NCBI GenBank assembly: GCA_050293315.1
Contig: JBNKMS010000012.1
Location: 310,001-374,000, forward strand
Length of the DNA: 64,000 bases
DNA from: CBFDBF01 sp050293315
GTDB taxonomy: Bacteria; Pseudomonadota; Gammaproteobacteria; Chromatiales; Chromatiaceae
Direction: 5' to 3'
Position 1 is the first letter of the stretch. Every line of letters begins with the position of its first letter. Below, one piece after another: positions 1-8,737 of this stretch. Under the pieces are notes generated by a model. The model was given only the letters and a program-made list of their open reading frames with translations. It was not told the origin of the DNA and ran no database searches. The position numbers and the translations under genes are program-made.

Positions 1-1
1 G

Positions 2-58
2 GGACTGGATCTTATCGAGCGCTTTGGCAGACATATACAGCAAAGCTGCGTATCGTAA
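2..58 (+). CDS. C-terminal end of a HisH-like glutaminase (partial)
   Basis: An open frame runs in from the window edge and stops with TAA at 56-58. It encodes the tail GLDLIERFGRHIQQSCVS. HisH-type glutamine amidotransferases end with a motif of the kind FHPEKS followed by G-x-x-L-(L/I)-x-(N/R)-F, and GLDLIERF fits that ending. The next gene, 5 bases downstream, carries the HisF-like partner fused to a sugar amidotransferase, and HisH2/HisF2 pairs are known partners of WbpG-type enzymes, supplying ammonia from glutamine. Only 18 residues are visible, so the call rests mainly on context. Confidence 0.5.
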   Translation, partial: GLDLIERFGRHIQQSCVS

Positions 59-63
59 GTGTT

Positions 64-2145
64 ATGATAAGTCATCGCCTGATTCCGGTCTTATTATTGA
101 AGAATGGTTTAATTGTTCGTAGCCAATTATTCAAAACACACCAAATTATTGGCAATCCAGTAAATACAGTGCGTCGTTTCTCTAATTGGAACGTCGACGA
201 ACTGGTGCTCCTGGATATTAGTGACGAAGATTATCATGATTTGCGCCGTGATGATCTGCAGGTTCAGTATAAGGGAACTTCTACACTTGATGTTTTACGT
301 CAGATATCAGATGTGTGTTTCATGCCACTGGCATTTGGCGGGCGTATTTGTAGTGTTGATGATATGCGTGAACGGTTAGCTGTTGGAGCCGATAAATGTG
401 TGATTAATACCTGTGCGGTGCAGACGCCTAAGATAATTGAAGAAGGTGCTCAGCTTTTTGGGTCACAGTGTATAGTGGTTAGCATAGATGTATGTCGTAA
501 CAACAATGGTCAACTTGAGGTATATACACATGGAGGCTCAAAAGCAACAGGCTTGGATCCTGTTGGATGGGCTAAGAGAGTAGAAGAGTTAGGTGCAGGC
601 GAGATCTTTTTGAACTCTATTGATCGCGATGGCCTTGGATGTGGATATGATATAGATTTGATCAAACGAGTATGTGATGCTGTTGCTATTCCAGTTATTG
701 CATGTGGGGGTGTAGGGGCATATGATCATTTCCCGACAGCAATTACTGAAGGCGGTGCTAGCGCCGCAGCCGCAGCGAATATCTTTCATTTCTTCGAGTT
801 GTCATATCCATATGCTAAAAAAGCATGCCTTGATGCTGATGTTCCTATGCGCCCCATCGAGCTTGATAGTAAATGGTTTCCACGTGAGCCGGTCTACGAT
901 TTAGTAGAACGAAATGCGATAGTAGACGAACGTCTAGAGCGTGCTAAAAATGGCTTAGGCCCTAAGTCTGTAATCAAATCTAAGCATTCAGTGCGCTGGT
1001 GTAAACGTTGTTTGTATCCATCCGTGAATGCTGCACCCATGGAGTTTGATGCAGAAGGTATTTGCATGGGGTGTCGCCAAGCAGAAAATAAGATGGATAT
1101 TTCCTCTGAAGAATGGGCGCGGCGACAAGCATTATTAGTCGATATTCTAGAGCAGAATCGCTGTCCACATGGCAGTCGTCCAGACTGTATTATTGCGGTC
1201 AGTGGAGGGAAAGATAGCCATTTTCAGACGCATTATATTAAGAATGTACTCGGCTTTAATCCACTGTTAGTTACCTATTATGGCAACAACTTCTCACCGG
1301 CTGGACAGCGCAATCTCCTGCGCATGAAAGAGACTTTCGGTGTTGACCATATAATCTACCAGCCAAGCGTACAGCTTTTAAAAAAGCTGAATCGCCTCGG
1401 CTTTATTATTATGGGTGATATGAATTGGCATAATCATATTGGCATATGTACTGTTCCTATGAGATTGGCGGTACAGCTCAGGATCCCAGTTGTTATTTGG
1501 GGTGAGCACGGTTACGGTGATTTGTCCGGTCAGTTTTCTATGAACGATCTGGTCGAATGGACATACCGCACTCGCCTTGAGCATTACTGCAGAGGTTATG
1601 AGTGGAATTATATGGTCGGCCTGGAGGAGATAACCGCGCAGGATATGTCAGCCTTCCAATACCCAACCGATAAAGAAATGTTTGATGTTGGGTTGCGTGG
1701 GATACATCTTAGTAATTATGTCTATTGGGAAGCAAATGAACACGGTAAGATGGTGCTTGAACAGTATGATTTTGAAGGGGCTGAAGAACCCTTTGACCGT
1801 ACATATCGCACGATGTCGAATTTGGATGATATACACGAGAATGGGGTTCATGACTACATGAAGTATATCAAGCTTGGCTATGGGCGTTGCACTGATCATG
1901 CTACTAAGGACGTTCGCGCAGGCCTAATGACACGCAAACAAGCGATAGAGTTAGTGCGTAAGCATGATCCAGTTAAACCCAGAGATTTGTCACGTTGGCT
2001 TGAGTATACTGGCATGTCAGAGAATGAATTTGATTCTATAGCTGATACTTTCCGTGACCCCCGCGTCTGGCAACGCCGGCATGGAGAATGGATTAAGGAT
2101 AATATCTGGGATTGCCCTGAGGATGCAGATATTGAATGCGGCTGA
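64..2145 (+). CDS. HisF-like domain fused to N-acetyl sugar amidotransferase (WbpG/PseA-type)
   Basis: This is a 693-residue two-domain protein. Residues 1-260 are a HisF-like (beta/alpha)8 barrel, shown by SIDRDG at 185-190 and CGGVG at 214-218. From about 305 on it is a WbpG/PseA-type amidotransferase, with a zinc-ribbon pattern (C313, C316, C334, C337) and an ATP PP-loop SGGKDS at 380-385. Family knowledge: such enzymes turn an acetamido group of a nucleotide sugar or nonulosonic acid into an acetamidino group, using ammonia made by HisH and passed through HisF. The HisF catalytic Asp11 is Leu here (PVLLLKNG, residues 8-15), while the second catalytic Asp is kept (D142), so this barrel should not make imidazole-glycerol phosphate and probably serves as an ammonia conduit. 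The two domains are usually separate proteins. The cytoplasmic product probably acts on the sialic-like sugar made by the genes that follow. Confidence 0.85.
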   Translation: MISHRLIPVLLLKNGLIVRSQLFKTHQIIGNPVNTVRRFSNWNVDELVLLDISDEDYHDLRRDDLQVQYKGTSTLDVLRQISDVCFMPLAFGGRICSVDDMRERLAVGADKCVINTCAVQTPKIIEEGAQLFGSQCIVVSIDVCRNNNGQLEVYTHGGSKATGLDPVGWAKRVEELGAGEIFLNSIDRDGLGCGYDIDLIKRVCDAVAIPVIACGGVGAYDHFPTAITEGGASAAAAANIFHFFELSYPYAKKACLDADVPMRPIELDSKWFPREPVYDLVERNAIVDERLERAKNGLGPKSVIKSKHSVRWCKRCLYPSVNAAPMEFDAEGICMGCRQAENKMDISSEEWARRQALLVDILEQNRCPHGSRPDCIIAVSGGKDSHFQTHYIKNVLGFNPLLVTYYGNNFSPAGQRNLLRMKETFGVDHIIYQPSVQLLKKLNRLGFIIMGDMNWHNHIGICTVPMRLAVQLRIPVVIWGEHGYGDLSGQFSMNDLVEWTYRTRLEHYCRGYEWNYMVGLEEITAQDMSAFQYPTDKEMFDVGLRGIHLSNYVYWEANEHGKMVLEQYDFEGAEEPFDRTYRTMSNLDDIHENGVHDYMKYIKLGYGRCTDHATKDVRAGLMTRKQAIELVRKHDPVKPRDLSRWLEYTGMSENEFDSIADTFRDPRVWQRRHGEWIKDNIWDCPEDADIECG

Positions 2146-2174
2146 TAACCCTATAGCTATATAACACAAAACAA

Positions 2175-2924
2175 ATGACAAACACTGTCGTTATTGTCCA
2201 GGCTCGGTACGGTTCAACAAGGTTGCCTGGCAAAGTGCTTTTAGATTTGGGTGGGCGTACGGTGCTGTCTCATGTTCTGGAACGCTGTATGGCAATTCAA
2301 GGTGTTGATGCGGTATGCTGTGCTGTTCCTGATACAGTGGATTCAGACCCGGTGGCTAGTGAGGCAAGCAAGGCGGGAGTTATAGTATTCCGTGGCTCTG
2401 AACAAGATGTATTGTCACGTTTCCACGGCGCTGCGCTAATGATGAAGGCTGATGTTGTGTTGCGCGTGACCAGTGATTGCCCTTTTATTGATCCAGCAGT
2501 TTGCGCTAAAGTGATCCGGCTTCGGGCTAGTGTCGGCGCGGCCTATGCATGTAATAATATGCCTGCCTCGTGGCCACATGGTTTAGATTGCGAGGCGGTA
2601 TCCTTTGATTGGCTTGATCGCGCCTTCCATGAGGCAATCGACCCTTTTCAACGCGAACATGTAATGCCATTTATACGGAATCATCCTGAAGCGCATACCG
2701 CTAATCTTCCATCACCTGACCCGTTATTGTCTTTTCATCGTTGGACATTAGATACCCCAAAAGATTTGGATTTTTTTCGGGCGGTTTTTGCTCGTATGCC
2801 TAGTGGAGAAAAGTCCTGGGGCTGGCAGGTGCCTCTGAAAGTTGTGGAGGAGGATCCGTCACTGTCCGCGCTTAATGCAGGCGAGTCTTCTCCTGCACGT
2901 TATGAACAAGGGCCTGATAATTGA
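2175..2924 (+). CDS. spsF: SpsF-type cytidylyltransferase
   Basis: The 249-residue protein opens with the nucleotide-binding signature of the SpsF/NeuA/KdsB fold (IVQARYGSTRLPGK, residues 7-20) and has TSDCPFIDP near residue 100. SpsF relatives occur in spore-coat and flagellin or LPS glycan loci beside PseG-like (SpsG) and NeuB-like (SpsE) genes, the same company as here. The expected reaction is transfer of CMP from CTP to a sugar acid, but the exact substrate of this subfamily is not certain. A dedicated PseF-like gene is also present at 11.5 kb, so this one may serve a different sugar or an earlier step. Its stop codon overlaps the TTG start of the next gene. Confidence 0.75.
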   Translation: MTNTVVIVQARYGSTRLPGKVLLDLGGRTVLSHVLERCMAIQGVDAVCCAVPDTVDSDPVASEASKAGVIVFRGSEQDVLSRFHGAALMMKADVVLRVTSDCPFIDPAVCAKVIRLRASVGAAYACNNMPASWPHGLDCEAVSFDWLDRAFHEAIDPFQREHVMPFIRNHPEAHTANLPSPDPLLSFHRWTLDTPKDLDFFRAVFARMPSGEKSWGWQVPLKVVEEDPSLSALNAGESSPARYEQGPDN

Positions 2925-4375
2925 ATGCATCTATACGCCCAGTTGTAATTAGCGATGCAGATTTGTTATTTGGTTGGCAGGTAGATCCGCGTATACGCAA
3001 TTATTTTCGTAATCCAAGCCCCCCTTCATGGAGAGAGCACATTGCGTGGATTGAGAGTAGTCTGAGGGATCCGAGTATAGCGCTTTACATGATACTTGAC
3101 GGGGCTGATCCGGCAGGTGTTCTTCGTTTTGATCGGAAGGTGGTTGGGGTGTTTGAGGTGTCTATCCACATTGCTCCAGAGCATCAAAACCGTGGGCTGG
3201 GTAAGGCGGCGTTAGCGATGGGCAGAGGACTGCGTCCAGCGGCTGAGTTTCAAGCGGAAGTTTTGCCTGAGAATGCGGCTTCCCATAGCCTGTTCTTGTC
3301 AGCAGGCTACGAGATGAACAGCTCTGGTCTGTATGTTAGTAAGCCTGGAGAGGGGAAGCAGATTTGTGTGATTTTCACTAATGGTGGCCCAAGTATTGGA
3401 CTAGGACATATTCGGCGTTGTCTTGGGTTGGCAGCAGTGTTGCAGGAAAAAGGCTGGAAAATCATTGTTCTTGAGGCGCCTGGTTCAAATATAGGATATT
3501 TGGCAAGCGAGATGGGCTGTGATGTTGTCCCAGTTGCAAGTAACGAGGGGGCGGTTGCGGCTGCTTCCGAAGGGGCGCAGATATTGCTGATAGATCACTA
3601 CGATCTAGATTTAGAAGTTTTGGGCAATTCTGCAATGCAAACGGGATTGCTGGTAGCTTTTGATGACACAGGCACCCGGGCATTACCTGTTGATCTAGTA
3701 ATCAATGGTTCTCTTAATGCAGCAAAAATAGATTATTCATCATTAGGAGCGAGCAGAGTGCTCGCAGGAATTGATTATCAAGTATTACGAAGCGATCTAC
3801 TTCCAAATCGCACTAAAAATCCAGAAATGCCTCCAAAGAAGTTGCTTATCACAATTGGTGGTGGGGATCCATTGGGTTTGACTGCTGATCTGTTGGAGTT
3901 TTTGGGGAACAGAATTTGTCCATATTGGCCTGAGTTGTATGTGGATTTTATTATAGGTCCTTATACGCCAGTGCCGAGAGCGTCGTACCATCCAGCTATA
4001 ACTTGTCATCATGCTCCGACAGGGATAACTGATCTCATAGCTAACGCCGATGTGGCATTAAGCGCTTCCGGGCAGACGTTAATGGAACTTCTATATTGTT
4101 CTGTACCGACTGTTGCCCTGTGTCTTGCAGATAATCAGGAATCCAATATTCAAGCACTTGATGGTGCGGGTTGCATTATATCTGCTGGATATGCTGGGCG
4201 TGACGGCTGGTTGGAGCAATTGGAGCAAGCCTTGAAGCAGTTGCTTGAGAACTCATCACTTCGTCTTAAGCTTGTAAGTGCGACTGAGAGTATGATTAAG
4301 GGGAATGGTGCAGAGCGAGTTGTTAATGCCATGATAAAAATGAGCAACACAATGATTTACGACGGCTCCTTATAA
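2921..4375 (+). CDS. PseH-like acetyltransferase fused to PseG-like UDP-sugar hydrolase
   Basis: Residues 1-140 form a GNAT acetyltransferase domain (acetyl-CoA loop QNRGLG at 89-94). Residues 147-484 resemble PseG, the GT-B-fold hydrolase that releases UDP from UDP-2,4-diacetamido-2,4,6-trideoxy-altrose. The PseG signature GLGHIRR is at 160-166, and H163 matches the PseG catalytic histidine. In the pseudaminic acid pathway PseH (N-acetylation) and PseG (UDP removal) act one after the other, so the fusion joins consecutive steps. The start is TTG at 2921, overlapping the upstream TGA, and no better start preserves the GNAT N-terminus. PseB and PseC, which should feed it, are not in the window and may lie upstream. 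Confidence 0.85.
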   Translation: MNASIRPVVISDADLLFGWQVDPRIRNYFRNPSPPSWREHIAWIESSLRDPSIALYMILDGADPAGVLRFDRKVVGVFEVSIHIAPEHQNRGLGKAALAMGRGLRPAAEFQAEVLPENAASHSLFLSAGYEMNSSGLYVSKPGEGKQICVIFTNGGPSIGLGHIRRCLGLAAVLQEKGWKIIVLEAPGSNIGYLASEMGCDVVPVASNEGAVAAASEGAQILLIDHYDLDLEVLGNSAMQTGLLVAFDDTGTRALPVDLVINGSLNAAKIDYSSLGASRVLAGIDYQVLRSDLLPNRTKNPEMPPKKLLITIGGGDPLGLTADLLEFLGNRICPYWPELYVDFIIGPYTPVPRASYHPAITCHHAPTGITDLIANADVALSASGQTLMELLYCSVPTVALCLADNQESNIQALDGAGCIISAGYAGRDGWLEQLEQALKQLLENSSLRLKLVSATESMIKGNGAERVVNAMIKMSNTMIYDGSL

Positions 4376-5317
4376 ATGTTAAAAATACTATTTACAGGCG
4401 GTGGAGGAGCCGGTAATGAAGCAATCATTCGCCTGCTGGATATGCGCTATGAGACGCATTTTGCAGATGCTAATTTAGCTGCTATTTCTCCAGATATTCC
4501 AGCCGCTCGTCGTCACTTGATTCCAATGGCAACGGAACCAAATTTCGCACAAGCAATTCAGGACCTTTGCGCCCGGCTGAAGATTGATCTTATAGTGCCC
4601 GGGGTGGATGAAGAGTTGTATGAAATGTCGTGCATAGAAGAACTCTGTGCGATGCTTCCGCAGAGTACGTATGTTCGCACGATGTTGGATAAGCTGAAGA
4701 GTGCTCGTGCGTTTGAAGCAGTAGGACTTGATTTTCCTCGTACTGAAACCATTGCTGATGCCATGACGATGCATTGGGATCTATTTCCTTGTATTGCCAA
4801 GCCGCGTAGTGGGCGAGGATCGCGCAATGTTCATTTGCTTGGATCAATGAATCAGGTTGCATCCTACTTGGATCTTACCAGTCTTGAGGCGCGAGATGCT
4901 GTGTTACAGGAGCAACTGATAGGTCAGGAATACACGGTGCTAATAGCCGCGAATCAGGATGCGCGAATCCATGCTATTGTGCCTGTGAGGGTTGAGGCCA
5001 AACGCGGTATCACTCTATGTGCAGAGACTGAAAATAATCCTATTGTGATTTCAGCATGCCGCGCTATCCACAATGCGTTGCCAGCGCGTGGTTGCTATAA
5101 TATTCAGCTTATGCTTACTAGAGATAGCCATGTCGTGCCATTTGAGATTAATCCTAGGATATCTACAACATTTTGCCTCGGGATTGCAGCCGGCATAGAT
5201 CCCGTTGCCGTTTATTTCAGTAATGATGAGCCGCATAACCTATTATCTTTTCGTGATGGCTTAAAACTGAGGCGATATTGGACTAACCACTTTGAAATGA
5301 TGGAAGAAAGAGAATGA
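4376..5317 (+). CDS. ATP-grasp family ligase
   Basis: The 313-residue protein begins with a Rossmann-like pre-grasp domain (ILFTGGGGAGNE) and continues with an ATP-grasp fold of the carbamoyl-phosphate-synthase type: CIAKPRSGRGSRNV (ATP-binding strand and loop), QEQLIGQEYTV, and the metal-binding FEINPRIS near residue 260. ATP-grasp enzymes join a carboxylate to an amine or thiol through an acyl-phosphate. In a nonulosonic-acid locus this could attach an amino acid or other acid to an amino group of the sugar, or form an amide on its carboxylate; this is inference, since no substrate can be read from the sequence. It starts immediately after the upstream stop and overlaps the next gene by 4 bases (ATGA), so it is translated as part of the operon. 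Confidence 0.8.
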   Translation: MLKILFTGGGGAGNEAIIRLLDMRYETHFADANLAAISPDIPAARRHLIPMATEPNFAQAIQDLCARLKIDLIVPGVDEELYEMSCIEELCAMLPQSTYVRTMLDKLKSARAFEAVGLDFPRTETIADAMTMHWDLFPCIAKPRSGRGSRNVHLLGSMNQVASYLDLTSLEARDAVLQEQLIGQEYTVLIAANQDARIHAIVPVRVEAKRGITLCAETENNPIVISACRAIHNALPARGCYNIQLMLTRDSHVVPFEINPRISTTFCLGIAAGIDPVAVYFSNDEPHNLLSFRDGLKLRRYWTNHFEMMEERE

Positions 5318-6033
5318 AATTTTCAAGCGCAGACGAGAGTTACCTAAAGCAGCGCCGTAGTTATTCTGAAAAGAGTGGCCCTCGTGAAATGTGGTCACTA
5401 ATTGATCAATGGCCATTATATGTTGGGAATGCCAATTTGGGTCGATATATGGCTATTGCAGACCTGTTGCGCTCAACATTAGATGTGCCAGGACACGTAG
5501 CAGAATTTGGCTCGTGGCGAGGTGCGAACCTGTTGTTTATGGCTAAGCTTATTAAGATTTATGATGCATGTGGCTCGAAAGTCGTGCACTGTTTTGATAG
5601 TTTTGAGGGTTTGACCACCTTTGCTGCTGAGGATGGAGAGTCAACTAAAGAGGCCCATGGGTCTTATGCGGGGAATTATGCAGAGTTAGTTGAAATGATA
5701 AGTCTTTGTGGATTGCGGGATGATATCAATATTCACAAAGGGCTGATTCAAGATACCTTGCCAATATTACTAGAGCAGGATGGTGGAATGACGTTCTCTT
5801 TTGTTTATTGTGACACTGATCTGTTTGAGCCAACTGAACTCATCCTGCATTCTCTGCATGAGCGATTGGCGAAGGGAGGATTGTTCGTATTTGACGAATG
5901 GAATTATTCGAATTGGCCGGGTGAAGGTATTGCGGCCAATAATTTCATGAAGGAGCATAGCGACGAATACGAAATGGTTCATATACGCAATGCGCGTCAA
6001 CCGTCCATGGCATTACGCAAAATCCGATTATGA
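5314..6033 (+). CDS. TylF/MycF-like SAM-dependent methyltransferase
   Basis: The 239-residue protein has a class I methyltransferase core: the SAM loop VAEFGSWRGANL near residue 65, HCFDSFEGL at about 90-98, and VYCDTDLFEPT followed by GGLFVFDEWN. HCFDSFEGL and the metal-binding acidic residues are typical of the TylF (macrocin O-methyltransferase) family, which methylates sugar hydroxyls in a magnesium-dependent way. It probably O-methylates a sugar of this surface glycan, which is inferred from context. It starts with an ATGA overlap on the upstream ATP-grasp gene, and its own stop overlaps the start of pseI. Confidence 0.75.
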   Translation: MKFSSADESYLKQRRSYSEKSGPREMWSLIDQWPLYVGNANLGRYMAIADLLRSTLDVPGHVAEFGSWRGANLLFMAKLIKIYDACGSKVVHCFDSFEGLTTFAAEDGESTKEAHGSYAGNYAELVEMISLCGLRDDINIHKGLIQDTLPILLEQDGGMTFSFVYCDTDLFEPTELILHSLHERLAKGGLFVFDEWNYSNWPGEGIAANNFMKEHSDEYEMVHIRNARQPSMALRKIRL

Positions 6034-7082
6034 GGCCACGTAGTATGGAGAGGCGTTTCTGCATTAGTGATCGTGAGATTGGTAAAGGTAAGCCGTGTTT
6101 TGTTATTGCAGAAATCGGATCCAATCATAATAATGACTTTGACCAGGCAAGACGTCTGATTGACGCGGCAGCAGATGCAGGTGTTGATGCGGTGAAGTTT
6201 CAAACTTTTCGCGCTCGAAGTCATTATTCTCACCTCGCGCCAAAATTCGAGTATCTAGATGGTACTGATACCTTTGCATTGATTAAGAGCTTAGAGATAG
6301 ATCGTGATTGGCATCGGCCATTGAAGGAATACTCGGAGTCAGTTGGGATAATCTTTCTTTCGTCACCCTGTGATGTAGATGCAATTACTGAACTTGATGA
6401 GTTGGACATAGCTGCGTATAAGGTAGCGTCATTTGATCTCCCTGATCTTGCGCTGATAGGCCAAATGGCAGAAACAGGCCGTCCTCTAATTCTCTCTACC
6501 GGCATGGCGAATTGGATGGATATTCAACGTGCGGTGGATGTGTCGTATTCAATGGGGAATGAACAGGTGGCGTTGCTACAATGTACCTCTCTCTATCCTG
6601 CTCCTGCAGCATTGAGTAATCTACGTTCAATGGCTGTGATGCGTGATGCATTCAATGTGGTGACGGGCTATTCTGATCATACAATGGGTGATCACGTCTG
6701 TTTAGCTGCTGTGGCGATGGGAGCTGCAATCATAGAAAAGCACTTCACACTCGATCGAAATCAACCTGGGCCTGATCACCGCTTTGCAATAGAACCTATG
6801 GAGCTAAAGATCATGATGCGGCGACTAAGGGAAGTAGAGATAGCGATAGGCGATGGTTCTAAAAATGGCCCGCGTTTTGAGGAGCAGGAGATGTTTGAGA
6901 AAGGAAGAAGAAGTTTGCATGCAGCTTGCTCTATTCCCAAAGGACAGGTGATTGATGAGAATATGTTAACAACAAAACGTCCTGGATTGGGTATTCCTCC
7001 ATATCTGAAAGAGCAGGTCATAGGCCGAACCGCACTGCGCAATATTGAGAAAGATGAATGGATCACGTGGGACATGGTGTAA
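6030..7082 (+). CDS. pseI: NeuB/PseI-family nonulosonic acid synthase
   Basis: The 350-residue protein is a complete NeuB-type synthase: a TIM barrel followed by a C-terminal SAF (antifreeze-like) domain from about residue 290. It condenses phosphoenolpyruvate with a six-carbon 2,4-diacetamido sugar or ManNAc to give a nine-carbon sugar acid. All expected features are present: AEIGSNHN at 27-34, VKFQ at 55-58, the metal ligands H217 (SDH) and H238 (EKHFTLD), and GPDHRF. The neighbouring PseG/PseH fusion suggests a pseudaminic-type substrate, but sequence alone cannot separate PseI from LegI or NeuB. The start overlaps the previous stop (ATGA). A divergent paralogue lies at 10.4 kb. Confidence 0.9.
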   Translation: MRPRSMERRFCISDREIGKGKPCFVIAEIGSNHNNDFDQARRLIDAAADAGVDAVKFQTFRARSHYSHLAPKFEYLDGTDTFALIKSLEIDRDWHRPLKEYSESVGIIFLSSPCDVDAITELDELDIAAYKVASFDLPDLALIGQMAETGRPLILSTGMANWMDIQRAVDVSYSMGNEQVALLQCTSLYPAPAALSNLRSMAVMRDAFNVVTGYSDHTMGDHVCLAAVAMGAAIIEKHFTLDRNQPGPDHRFAIEPMELKIMMRRLREVEIAIGDGSKNGPRFEEQEMFEKGRRSLHAACSIPKGQVIDENMLTTKRPGLGIPPYLKEQVIGRTALRNIEKDEWITWDMV

Positions 7083-7969
7083 CGCGCGCTCCGATATTGG
7101 TAACTGGTGCTTGCGGTTACCTCGGAAGGCATGTTGTTGATGCATTGGCTATGCAAGATATTGCTGCTATCGGCGTCTCTAAAAAGGCTGCGGGAGACAT
7201 AATTGGCTGTGACCTTTTGACCGCAAAGGAGGTGAAAATTCTTTTAACTAACACTTACCCAGAATGTATTATCCACTGTGCTGCAACAGTACCAAAAGAT
7301 ACAGATGGTTATGATGATAGTGATGCTGCAGAGCAGAGTGTGAGAATGGCTCAAAATGTTGCGCGATATGCCCCGTGTCCGGTGGTTTTTGCGTCTTCTA
7401 TGACGGTTTATGATGATGCCGCTCAAGGCAAGCAACCGTATCAAGAGAAGGCGGCAGACACACTGCCTGCCGGGAAGTACGCCCAAGGTAAATGGACGGC
7501 TGAAACAGAGATGGCCGAATTGGCAGTTCATGGCCTAATTGCATTGCGGTTTCCTGGCTTGTTTGGGCCGCCAAGGAGAGGGGGGCTTCTTTATAATGTG
7601 GCTCGGGCTTTTCTTACTGGTAGATCATTTCAGGTTAATTCCCCATTGCCTGTTTGGGCTGCTTTCGACGTTAGAGATGCTGCTCAGGCGTGTGTGCGTG
7701 CTGCATTACTGAATCCATTTCCGAAAAAGGAGATTGTTAATATCGGTTACGAGGGGGTCTTTAGTATTCCAGAGGCTGTTTCTATCTTGGCCGAGTTGTG
7801 TGGCGTGGATTGGGATGGAAGCCAGCTAGATGCGCCTAGATTTCAAATGGATCTCAAGAATGCTCAGAAATTGATTGGTTTGCCATCGGATAGTTTTCGT
7901 GAACGCTTATTTCTGTTGGTGGAGGAAGTGGCTTCCGATTTGGCTCAGGAGAAATTGGAGGATGCTTGA
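7058..7969 (+). CDS. NAD-dependent epimerase/dehydratase (extended SDR)
   Basis: The 303-residue protein has the extended-SDR cofactor motif GACGYLG near residue 17, ASSMTVYDD, and the catalytic pair in YAQGK (Y-x3-K). A later segment (LRFPGLFGPP) is the usual substrate-loop region. Such enzymes epimerise, dehydrate or reduce nucleotide sugars. The gene overlaps pseI by 25 bases and its end overlaps the next gene by 8 bases, so it belongs to the operon. Its position after the nonulosonic acid synthase suggests modification of that sugar or its precursor, but the reaction cannot be assigned. It is not an obvious PseB, because the characteristic PseB motifs were not recognised. Confidence 0.75.
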   Translation: MDHVGHGVTRAPILVTGACGYLGRHVVDALAMQDIAAIGVSKKAAGDIIGCDLLTAKEVKILLTNTYPECIIHCAATVPKDTDGYDDSDAAEQSVRMAQNVARYAPCPVVFASSMTVYDDAAQGKQPYQEKAADTLPAGKYAQGKWTAETEMAELAVHGLIALRFPGLFGPPRRGGLLYNVARAFLTGRSFQVNSPLPVWAAFDVRDAAQACVRAALLNPFPKKEIVNIGYEGVFSIPEAVSILAELCGVDWDGSQLDAPRFQMDLKNAQKLIGLPSDSFRERLFLLVEEVASDLAQEKLEDA

Positions 7970-8735
7970 CCATCTTTCCAAGATTGTGGTTGAAATAGGG
8001 TTGCTCGTTAGCCGGCAGCGTCATGTGGATGCTGTGGGAGGTGAATGGCAGGGTAGCCAACTCAAGACTTCTGCGGATATATATGCGCATAGACTTCTAG
8101 AGCAATCGCTAATGGAGTTAGAATCGATTGCAGTAGTTAGTGAGGAAGATCCTGGATCACATTTTAAGCAACGTCCACAGCGATACTGGATAATTGATCC
8201 TATCGATGGTACTAGGAGTTTGGTAGGTGGCTTTCCTGGTTGGGTTGTACAGGCCGCGCTTGTTGAAGATAGTCATCCTGTATTGGCCGCTATCTATGCT
8301 CCTGATCTAAATTTGCTATATTCTGCCAGTGTGGGTGATGGCGCGTATATGAACGGTCAGCGCTTGAGTGTTGATCATAAGAATGCTGATAGAACTGTGC
8401 TCATTGATAACTATCCTCAGCCTTATGGGATTGCAGCAGAGGCTATGTCTGCAATTCCATGTTCAAGCTATGTTGAAAGTGGAAGTATTTCTCTCAAGAT
8501 ATGCAGAGTGGCTGATAATACGGCAGACCTTTTTTTTAAGGATGTAGTTGTGCGAGATTGGGATGTAGCTGCGCCTATGCTGGTGCTTAAAGAAGCAGGC
8601 GGCGTTCTTGTACAAGGCAATGGAACCCAATTTGTTTTTGATGGCGACTTTGAAAAACATGGTGTGATTGCTGCTTGTTCTGCTGATCTGATGACGCGTA
8701 CAAGAGACTTTCTTAGTAGGCGCTCTGGAATATAG
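7962..8735 (+). CDS. Inositol-monophosphatase-family sugar phosphatase
   Basis: The ATG at 7962 is chosen because the family's homology begins there and the start overlaps the upstream gene by 8 bases, giving 257 residues. The metal-binding motifs of the IMPase/CysQ/FBPase superfamily are all visible: VSEED (first acidic pair), WIIDPIDGTRSLVGG (D-P-(I/L)-D-G-T) and VRDWDVAAPMLVLKEAGG (W-D-x-A near the C-terminus). The expected reaction is magnesium-dependent removal of a phosphate from a sugar phosphate or from a 3'-phosphoadenosine nucleotide. In this locus a phosphosugar substrate is plausible, for example a phosphorylated intermediate of a synthase reaction. A CysQ-like role (PAP recycling) cannot be excluded. 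Confidence 0.8.
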   Translation: MLDHLSKIVVEIGLLVSRQRHVDAVGGEWQGSQLKTSADIYAHRLLEQSLMELESIAVVSEEDPGSHFKQRPQRYWIIDPIDGTRSLVGGFPGWVVQAALVEDSHPVLAAIYAPDLNLLYSASVGDGAYMNGQRLSVDHKNADRTVLIDNYPQPYGIAAEAMSAIPCSSYVESGSISLKICRVADNTADLFFKDVVVRDWDVAAPMLVLKEAGGVLVQGNGTQFVFDGDFEKHGVIAACSADLMTRTRDFLSRRSGI

Positions 8736-8737
8736 TT

